Source of the DNA: DATARH01 sp036273175
GTDB lineage: Bacteria; Pseudomonadota; Alphaproteobacteria; ATCC43930; CGMCC-115725
Assembly: GCA_036273175.1 (NCBI GenBank)
Contig: DASUIE010000191.1
Location: 1-17,399 of the forward strand
Direction of reading: 5' to 3'
DNA length: 17,399 nt
Positions within the stretch are counted from its first letter, which is position 1. Every line of letters starts with the position of its first letter. The position numbers and the translations under genes are program-made. This document shows positions 7,100 to 13,102 of this stretch, piece after piece. The notes under the pieces are model-generated. The model did not search any database. It saw only the letters and a list, made by a program, of their open reading frames with translations, and had not been told where the DNA came from.

Positions 7100-7609
7100 A
7101 TGAACAAATCGATCCTCGCGGGAGCGGCCTTTCTGGCGAGCGCGGCATTCGCGGTGCCGATGATCGCCTGGTCGGCCGATACCGCGCCCCAGCCCGCGCA
7201 GGCCGCACCGGCTCAGCCCGGCGCGGAGCACCAGCATCATGGAGGCTGGCGCCACCGCATGGCGATGCGCTCGCCGCAGCAGCGCTGCGAGGCCGGCATC
7301 GCCCGCCGGTCCGCGCGCATCGCCTATGTCACCTCGCTGCTCAACCTTACCTCGGAGCAGAAGCCGCTCTACGCCAAGGTCGAGGCGGCGATGCAGGCGA
7401 CAGCCGACAAGGAGCACCAGGTCTGCGCCGCGCTGCCGACCGACGCGAAGGCCAACATCACCGTGCTCGACCGGCTCAACCGGCGGCAGCAGATGATGCA
7501 GGCGCGGCTGGCGGGGATGCAGCAGGTGCAGCCGGCGCTGCAGGCGCTCTACGGCTCGCTGAGCCCCGAGCAGAAACAGATCATCGACCACCCGTTTCAC
7601 CGGGGTTAA
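7100..7609 (+). CDS. periplasmic LTXXQ-motif (Spy/CpxP-like) protein
   Basis: This small exported protein of 169 residues belongs to the LTXXQ motif family, related to the periplasmic chaperone/stress proteins Spy and CpxP. A signal peptide (residues 1 to about 26, MNKSILAGAAFLASAAFA, cleavage near AWSA) is followed by an Ala/Pro/Gln-rich linker and a His-rich patch EHQHHGGWRHR (43-53). Two LTXXQ-type motifs follow, LTSEQ at 83-87 and LSPEQ at 154-158, separated by long amphipathic helices rich in Met and Gln (QQMMQARLAGMQQVQ). Two cysteines, Cys63 and Cys109, could form a disulphide in the periplasm. TTGGAG at 7085-7090 is a fair ribosome-binding site 9 nt before this ATG, so I chose it over a TTG 15 nt upstream. 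Similar proteins are common in Bradyrhizobium and relatives. The clustered histidines raise the possibility of metal binding (inference). It is transcribed away from the M20 gene and towards the M81 gene, from which a hairpin separates it. Confidence 0.87.
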   Translation: MNKSILAGAAFLASAAFAVPMIAWSADTAPQPAQAAPAQPGAEHQHHGGWRHRMAMRSPQQRCEAGIARRSARIAYVTSLLNLTSEQKPLYAKVEAAMQATADKEHQVCAALPTDAKANITVLDRLNRRQQMMQARLAGMQQVQPALQALYGSLSPEQKQIIDHPFHRG

Positions 7610-7616
7610 GAGCATC

Positions 7617-7649
7617 GGCGCGGGCGGTGCTAGAGTGGCCGCCCGCGCC
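7617..7649. repeat. perfect 11-bp inverted repeat (GC hairpin) between the LTXXQ and M81 genes
   Basis: GGCGCGGGCGG at 7617-7627 is exactly complementary to CCGCCCGCGCC at 7639-7649, leaving an 11-nt loop TGCTAGAGTGG. The stem is almost all G-C and begins 8 nt after the LTXXQ stop codon. It could end the LTXXQ transcript, but no T-tract follows in either direction, so it is not a standard intrinsic terminator. The loop holds the -10-like TAGAGT, so it could also be a regulatory structure or operator in front of the M81 gene. Confidence 0.7.
7629..7636 (+). promoter_or_regulatory. candidate -10 element of the M81 gene inside the hairpin loop
   Basis: GCTAGAGT lies about 34 nt before the ATG at 7670, in the same context and distance as the GCTACGCT upstream of the asparaginase-like gene. 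No convincing -35 is seen, because that region is the GC stem and the end of the preceding gene. Weak evidence. Confidence 0.2.
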
Positions 7650-7669
7650 ACTCCCGCAGGTCATCATCC

Positions 7670-9193
7670 ATGCCCAAAATCGCGATCATGGGGTTCTCGA
7701 TCGAGTGCAACAAATTCGCACCGGTCGCGACCAAGGCGCATTTCCTCGCCCGCACCTATCTCGAAGGCGACGACATCGTGCGCGAGGCGCGCGGGGCCAA
7801 TCCGACGATGCTGCCGGAGACGCCGGGCTTTATCGCGTCGATGGACGCGGCCGGGGCGTGGGAGCCGATCGGGATCGCGATCGCGATGACCGAGCCGAAC
7901 GGGCCGGTCGACCACGGATTCTTCACCGAATTGCTGGGAACGATCCGCACCCGCCTCGCCGCGGCGCTGCCGGTCGACGGCGTCTATATCTGCGCGCATG
8001 GCGCGGCGGTGACGACCGAGGACGACGATCCGGAGGGAACCCTCTTCGCGATGGTGCGGGAGATCGTCGGCCAGGACGTGCCGGTCGTCGCGACGTTCGA
8101 CCTGCATGCCAACGTCTCGGACCGGATGGTGCAGTCGATCGACGCCTTTATCGGCTATCGCACCAACCCGCATCTCGACATGCGCGAGCGCGGCGAGGAG
8201 GCGGCCGCGGCGATGCGCGAGCTGCTCGCCGGGGTGAAGACCGAACGCGCCCTGATCCGCCTGCCGATTGTCGCACCGACCGTGACTCTGCTGACCGCGG
8301 CCGGCCCTTATGCCGAGACGATCGAGTTCGGCCAGACCCGGGTCGGGCCGGAGATCATGAACGTGTCGGTGATGGGCGGGTTTGCCTATGCCGACACGGC
8401 GAAGAACGGGATGGCGGTCATCGTCACCGCGCGGCGCGACGACCGCCGCAACCACAACGCGGCGATGGCGGTGGCCCGCGAGGTTGCCGAGTTCGTCTGG
8501 TCGCAGCGGCAGCGGTTTTATCCGCGCTTGACCGCGCTGGACGACGCGGTGGCCAAGGCGCTTGCCGTGTCTCGGGACCCGGCGGCGGCGCCGCTGATCT
8601 TCGCCGATGTCGCCGATAACCCCGGCGGTGGCGCGCGCGGCAACACGATGTTCCTGCTGAAGGCGCTGGTTGAGGCCGGGGTCAAGGGCGCGTTGGTCGG
8701 GGTGATCTACGACCCGCCGCTCGCCGCCGAGGCGCATAGATACGGGCTGCATTATCGCTTCGACGCCGAGTTCAACCGCGCCGAGGACAGCGAATTCTCC
8801 GAAAGCTGGACCGCGTCGGCGCGGGTCGCGGCGCTGACCGACGGGAATTGCGTCGGGCGGCGCGGCATCTACAAGGGGCTGAGCCTCCATCTCGGCCCCT
8901 GCGCGGCGCTGGCGATCGGCGGGGTGACGGTCGTGGTGATCTCGCACCGCGTGCAATGCGCCGACCCGGTCTTTTTCGAGATGATGGGCCTCGACATCGC
9001 CAAGGCGCGGGTCGTCGCCGTCAAGTCACGCGGGCATTTCCGCGGCGGCTACGACGAGTTCTTCACGCCGGAGCAGATCGTCGAGGTCGACCTTCCCGGC
9101 CTCACCTCGCCGGTGCTCGACCGCTTCGACTGGAAGCGTCTGCCGCGCCCGGTGATCCCGCTCGACGAGGGGGTCGAGTGGACGGTGCCGTAG
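7670..9193 (+). CDS. M81 family metallohydrolase (MlrC / microcystinase C-like, formerly DUF1485)
   Basis: This 507-residue protein belongs to the M81 family, named for MlrC of microcystin-degrading Sphingomonas, which cleaves linearised microcystin peptides. Most homologues occur in organisms with no link to microcystin, often beside amidohydrolase and HyuA/HyuB genes, so the natural substrate is unknown. The N-terminal catalytic domain (about 1-290) shows IMGFSIECNKFAP near the start, YICAHGAAVTTEDDDPEG (106-123), and probable zinc ligands Asp144 and His146 in TFDLHANVSD and His168 in YRTNPHLDMRERGEEA. The DLH...H spacing (His146 to His168) is as I recall it for MlrC. The C-terminal MlrC domain (about 300-490) carries FADVADNPGGGARGNTMFLL and ends in PLDEGVEW. 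There is no signal peptide, so it is cytoplasmic. The start has a CAGG-type site 9 nt upstream. Its stop is 1 nt from that of the convergent hyuB, so it faces the operon it may cooperate with (inference). Confidence 0.93.
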   Translation: MPKIAIMGFSIECNKFAPVATKAHFLARTYLEGDDIVREARGANPTMLPETPGFIASMDAAGAWEPIGIAIAMTEPNGPVDHGFFTELLGTIRTRLAAALPVDGVYICAHGAAVTTEDDDPEGTLFAMVREIVGQDVPVVATFDLHANVSDRMVQSIDAFIGYRTNPHLDMRERGEEAAAAMRELLAGVKTERALIRLPIVAPTVTLLTAAGPYAETIEFGQTRVGPEIMNVSVMGGFAYADTAKNGMAVIVTARRDDRRNHNAAMAVAREVAEFVWSQRQRFYPRLTALDDAVAKALAVSRDPAAAPLIFADVADNPGGGARGNTMFLLKALVEAGVKGALVGVIYDPPLAAEAHRYGLHYRFDAEFNRAEDSEFSESWTASARVAALTDGNCVGRRGIYKGLSLHLGPCAALAIGGVTVVVISHRVQCADPVFFEMMGLDIAKARVVAVKSRGHFRGGYDEFFTPEQIVEVDLPGLTSPVLDRFDWKRLPRPVIPLDEGVEWTVP

Positions 9194-9194
9194 C

Positions 9195-11048
9195 CTAGCT
9201 GCAGCAGCGCCCGCTCAGCGCGATCACCAGCCGCTCTTCCTCGCTGAGGTCGGCATATTCCGGATGCGCGTGGTCGTGGTGGATGACCGCGACCTCCGGC
9301 GTCTCGTCGGGCTGATCGGCGGGGAGCCCTTCGGCCTTCATCCGCGCCCGCAGCGCGGCCGTCGCCGCCTTGTCGCCGGGCACCACCCCGTATTGTGCCT
9401 CCGCCGCCTCGGGGGTGACGTAGCCCTGCCGCACATCATTCTCGACACGCTCGGGATCGCGCTCCAAGGGCGAGCCGAACCCGCCCCCGCCGCCCGAGCG
9501 GAGGATGTAGGCGTCGCCTGGCTTGAGCACGAGGTTGAACGCCTTGCCGCTCGGATAGCGGTGCTCGTCCTCGCCGAAGCGATGCAGCGCGACGCCGTTG
9601 CCGGCCGCCGAGAGCCCGCCATAGAGGCCCCAGGGCTTGCAATTGACCCGGTCGATCTGGGCGTTGAAGCGGATTTCGCCGCGCGCCTGCACGACCTGCT
9701 CGGTGCCGAGCCCGCCGCGGAAGGTGCCGGCCCCGCCCGAATCCGGGCGCAGGCAATAGCGTTCGACGAGCAGTGGAAACTTCGCCTCTACCTGCTCGGA
9801 CGGGCCGTTATGGGTGTCGCCGTCGTTGATCGCGATCGTCGCCGACATCCCGTCGCTGTCGTACTTGGCGCCCCAGCCGCCGCCGATCAGCCCGCCGAGA
9901 TAGATATAGAAGCTGTCGTCCGCCGGGCGCCGCCCATTGACCCGGCCGACGATCAGGTCGGCGTGGTGACCGGCCGCGACCTTGTCAGGGATCACCGGGG
10001 CGAGCGCCTTGAGGATCGTGTCGACGATGGTCATCGGATAGGTCATCCACATCCGCATCGCCGCCGGCTTCAGTGCGCTGACGACCCGGCCCGGCGGCAG
10101 GATCACGTCGAGCGCCCGGAACTGCCCCTCGTTGATCGGCAGGTCGAGCGGCGAGGTCAGGCACTTGAACGCGACCTGGCAGCACGAGCGTCCCGCCGTC
10201 TCGCCCGAATTGTAAAAGCCGGAGACCTGGCGCGAGAGATCGGTCAGATCGACGGTCATACGGTCGCCGGCGATCGTCACCTTGACCCGGATCGGGATGC
10301 GCTTCCCGGCCGTGACACCGTCGTCGTCCATAAACGACTCGGCCTCGTAAACGCCGTCCGGGATCGCGGCGATGCGGGCGCGCGAGGCCGCCTCGCTCTG
10401 GTCCATGATCCCGTCGATCGCGGCAAGCACTTCGGCGGCGCCGTATTTCCCAACCATCTCGACAAAGCGCTTCTCGCCGGTCTTCACCGCCGCGATCTGG
10501 GCGCGCAGATCGCCCATCGCCCGCTCCGGCAGGCGCACATTCATGCGGATGATCTCGAAGAGGTCCTCGTTCGCCACGCCTTCCCGATACGCCTTGACGA
10601 TCGGGAGCTGCAGCCCCTCCGAGAAAATGTCGGTGGTAATACCGTCGAGGGTGCCGCCGACATCGGGCCAATGCGCCATGCAGCCGGCAAAGGCCAAGAG
10701 GCGCCCGTCGACAAAGATCGGCACAGAAAAGGTCATGTGGTTGAGGTGGCTGCCGGTGATGTAAGCGTCGTTGGTGAGGAGGATGTCGCCGGGCTTGATG
10801 TTATCGGGGCCGAAGTGACGGAGCTTGGCCTTGATCGTGTCGGCGATGCCGCGGATGAACATCGGCAGGCCGAGCCCGATCGACAGGATGTTGCCCCTCG
10901 CATCGAACAGGCCGACCGTGAAATCGAGCGCCTCGTAGATGATCATGTTGTAGGCGGTGCGCATCAGATTGGTCTTCATCTCCTCGGTCGCGGCGATGAG
11001 ACAGTTGCGCACGATCTCGGTGACGACCGGGTCGGATTTCGCCGCCAT
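9195..11048 (-). CDS. hyuB: hydantoinase B / oxoprolinase B-subunit family protein
   Basis: This is the beta-type subunit (HyuB) of an ATP-dependent hydantoinase/5-oxoprolinase/caprolactamase-like enzyme, which works with HyuA to open cyclic amides or imides in the cytoplasm. At 617 residues it is in the normal range. Family motifs are the N-terminal EIVRNCLIAATEEMKTNLMR (11-30), SIGLGLPMFIRGIADT (56-71), LTNDAYITGSHLNHM (91-105), AHWPDVGGTLDG (125-136), and the C-terminal glycine-rich YILRSGGGGGFGSPLERDPE. The C-terminus ends in a Cys-Cys pair (GRCCS), whose meaning I do not know. The ATG overlaps the TGA of hyuA by one base (TGATG), so translation is coupled and equal amounts of the two subunits are expected. 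It is the third gene of the MoOR-hyuA-hyuB operon. Substrate (hydantoin, N-methylhydantoin, 5-oxoproline, a lactam, or a carboxylation reaction as in acetone carboxylase) cannot be told from sequence. Confidence 0.94.
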   Translation of the reverse strand: MAAKSDPVVTEIVRNCLIAATEEMKTNLMRTAYNMIIYEALDFTVGLFDARGNILSIGLGLPMFIRGIADTIKAKLRHFGPDNIKPGDILLTNDAYITGSHLNHMTFSVPIFVDGRLLAFAGCMAHWPDVGGTLDGITTDIFSEGLQLPIVKAYREGVANEDLFEIIRMNVRLPERAMGDLRAQIAAVKTGEKRFVEMVGKYGAAEVLAAIDGIMDQSEAASRARIAAIPDGVYEAESFMDDDGVTAGKRIPIRVKVTIAGDRMTVDLTDLSRQVSGFYNSGETAGRSCCQVAFKCLTSPLDLPINEGQFRALDVILPPGRVVSALKPAAMRMWMTYPMTIVDTILKALAPVIPDKVAAGHHADLIVGRVNGRRPADDSFYIYLGGLIGGGWGAKYDSDGMSATIAINDGDTHNGPSEQVEAKFPLLVERYCLRPDSGGAGTFRGGLGTEQVVQARGEIRFNAQIDRVNCKPWGLYGGLSAAGNGVALHRFGEDEHRYPSGKAFNLVLKPGDAYILRSGGGGGFGSPLERDPERVENDVRQGYVTPEAAEAQYGVVPGDKAATAALRARMKAEGLPADQPDETPEVAVIHHDHAHPEYADLSEEERLVIALSGRCCS

Positions 11049-13102
11049 CAGGCGCTCCTCGGGATGTCGATGACGAGGCTGGCGTATTCGTCGACCGTCA
11101 GCCGGTCGCCGGGGTAGAGCACGGTCGTCGAGGCGTATTCCTCAATCACCGCCGGGCCGGCGAGGCGGTTTCCGGCGAGCAGCGTCGCGCGGTCGATGAC
11201 CGAAGCGTCGCGGGCCACGCCGTCGAAATGGATCGCGCGGGTGGCACGCACGGCGATTTCCGGACCGCCGGCGGCGATCCGCGCCGGGCGGGGCTTCGTA
11301 AGCGCGCCGGTGACGGCACTGCGGAGGCTGACGATCTCGGCCGGTTCCGCCGGCGACGAAAAGCCGTAGCGCAGCTCGTGCACGGCGTCGAATTCGCGCT
11401 TGATCCCGGCGCGGTCCTCGGCGGCGAAAAGCTCGGTAGGGAGTGCGACCGTCACCGCGTGCTCCTGCCCGACATAGCGCATGTCGGCGCCCCGTACGGC
11501 GGTCGCTTCCACAGACGCGATCCCGCCGCGCGCGACGCCTTCCCGCCCCTGCCGCTCCATCCCCGCGAAAATCTGCTCCATCTCTGCAAAGGAGGCGGTG
11601 GCGAGCGGGGTGAACCAGGTCGTCACGAAATCGCGGCGCAGATCGCTCGCCAGCATCCCGAGCGCCGAGAAATGGCCCGGCGCGGGTGGGATTACGACGC
11701 GCGAAATGCCGAGCTCGCGCGCCACCATGACCGCGTGCAGCGGACCCGCCCCGCCATAAGCGACGAGGGCGAAATCGGCGGCGTCGAGCCCGCGCTCGGT
11801 CGTCACCCAGCGCACCACATGCGCCATCTTTGTCGTGGCGATGCGGAGAATGCCCTCGGCCGCGGCGGTCACCGAGAGGCCGAGAGGCCGGGCGACGTGC
11901 TCGTCGATCGCGCGTTCGGCGGCGGCATGATCGAGCCGCATCTCGCCGCCGAGAAACCGGTTGGCGCCGAGCCGGCCGAGCACGAGATTGGCATCGGTCA
12001 CGGTCGGCAAGGCGCCGCCGAGCCCGTAGCAGACCGGACCCGGCACCGCGCCGGCGCTGTGCGGCCCGACGCGCAGCCCGCCGCCGAGCTCGACCGCGGC
12101 GATGCTGCCGCCGCCGGTGCCGACCTCCTGGATGTCGATCATCGGCATCTGAACCGGGAGGCCGCTGGCATAGCCGCCGAGGAGCGCGCCGCCGGTCATC
12201 AGCACCGCGCCGTCATGGATGACGCCGGCCTTGGCCGTCGTGCCGCCCATGTCGAAAGCGATCGCGTTGCCGATGCCGGCCGCCTCGCACAAAGCGGCGG
12301 TGCCGATCACCCCGGCGGCCGGGCCGCTTTCGAGCATGCGGATGCAGGCCTGTTGCGCCTCGCCGACGTCGAAAAGCCCGCCGGTCGACTGCACGATCAA
12401 CAGCCGACCGGCGAAGCGCGAGACGGCGAGGTGGTCCTGCATCTCGGCGAGGTAGCGGCGCACGCGCGGGCCGATATAGGCGTTGGCGGCGGTCGTCGAG
12501 GTGCGCTCGAACTCCCGGTATTCCTGCGACAGCTCGTGGCTGGCGGTGACGAAGAGCTCGGGGTGCGCGGCCACGACGATCGCCTTGGCGCGGCGCTCGT
12601 GCTCGGGCGCGCGGTAGGAATGCAGGAACAGGATCGCGATCGCCTCGACCCCCTCGGCGACGAGGGCGGCGGCGGCCGCGCGGATTTCGCTCTCGTCGAG
12701 CGGCAGCAGCACGCGGCCGCCCGCATCGACCCGCTCGCGGATTTCGCGGCGGAGCGCGCGCGGGATCAGCGGCACGTGCTTCTGAAAAAAGAGGTTGTAC
12801 GATTCCGGGCGGTTGACCCGACCGATCTCGTAGATGTCGCGAAACCCGGCCGTGGTCAGCAGCCCGCAGCGCGCGCCGGTCCGCTCGAGGATCGTGTTGA
12901 TCGCGACGGTCGTGCCGTGCAGCAAAAGACTGGTCTCGGCAAAGTTCGCCCCGGCCTTGGCGACGCCCGTATCGATGCCGTCGGCGAGACGGGCCGGGGT
13001 CGTGAGGGTCTTGCCGAGCGAGAGCGTGCCGGTCGCCTCGTCGAAGCTGGCAATGTCGGTGAAGGTGCCGCCGACATCGGCGGCCAGACGGATCGAGCTC
13101 AC
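11048..13102 (-). CDS. hyuA: hydantoinase A / oxoprolinase A-subunit family protein
   Basis: This is the alpha-type, ATP-using subunit of the HyuA/HyuB complex, 684 residues from a GTG start. It has the actin-like ATPase signature of the family: ADVGGTFTDI at residues 8-17, LLHGTTVAINTILERTGA at 60-77, the linker LSQEYREFERTSTTAANAYI, and the second phosphate loop IAFDMGGTTAKAGVI at 281-295. The C-terminal domain ends at YASTTVLYPGDRLTVDEYAS. Length is usual for HyuA (about 680-700). The GTG was chosen because homology begins at once after it (VSSIRLAADVGG). It also forms a GTGA overlap with the TGA of the upstream molybdopterin oxidoreductase, a classic coupling arrangement. The frame stays open far upstream in the other gene's DNA, but that part is not coding. 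At its 3' end the stop shares a base with the hyuB start. Together with HyuB it hydrolyses a cyclic amide at the cost of ATP (family knowledge); why a Mo enzyme is coupled to it is not known. Confidence 0.94.
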   Translation of the reverse strand: MSSIRLAADVGGTFTDIASFDEATGTLSLGKTLTTPARLADGIDTGVAKAGANFAETSLLLHGTTVAINTILERTGARCGLLTTAGFRDIYEIGRVNRPESYNLFFQKHVPLIPRALRREIRERVDAGGRVLLPLDESEIRAAAAALVAEGVEAIAILFLHSYRAPEHERRAKAIVVAAHPELFVTASHELSQEYREFERTSTTAANAYIGPRVRRYLAEMQDHLAVSRFAGRLLIVQSTGGLFDVGEAQQACIRMLESGPAAGVIGTAALCEAAGIGNAIAFDMGGTTAKAGVIHDGAVLMTGGALLGGYASGLPVQMPMIDIQEVGTGGGSIAAVELGGGLRVGPHSAGAVPGPVCYGLGGALPTVTDANLVLGRLGANRFLGGEMRLDHAAAERAIDEHVARPLGLSVTAAAEGILRIATTKMAHVVRWVTTERGLDAADFALVAYGGAGPLHAVMVARELGISRVVIPPAPGHFSALGMLASDLRRDFVTTWFTPLATASFAEMEQIFAGMERQGREGVARGGIASVEATAVRGADMRYVGQEHAVTVALPTELFAAEDRAGIKREFDAVHELRYGFSSPAEPAEIVSLRSAVTGALTKPRPARIAAGGPEIAVRATRAIHFDGVARDASVIDRATLLAGNRLAGPAVIEEYASTTVLYPGDRLTVDEYASLVIDIPRSA

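Noticed and set aside
5652..7103. Plus-strand open frame of 483 codons opposite the M20 gene
   Set aside because: Shadow frame; all metal-site motifs are in the minus-strand M20 gene.
7664..8956. Minus-strand open frame of 430 codons opposite the M81 gene
   Set aside because: Shadow frame; the plus strand has the D/H/H metal motifs and correct family length.
9264..11117. Plus-strand open frame of 617 codons opposite hyuB
   Set aside because: Antisense of a high-GC gene; no family motif, while hyuB on the other strand is complete.
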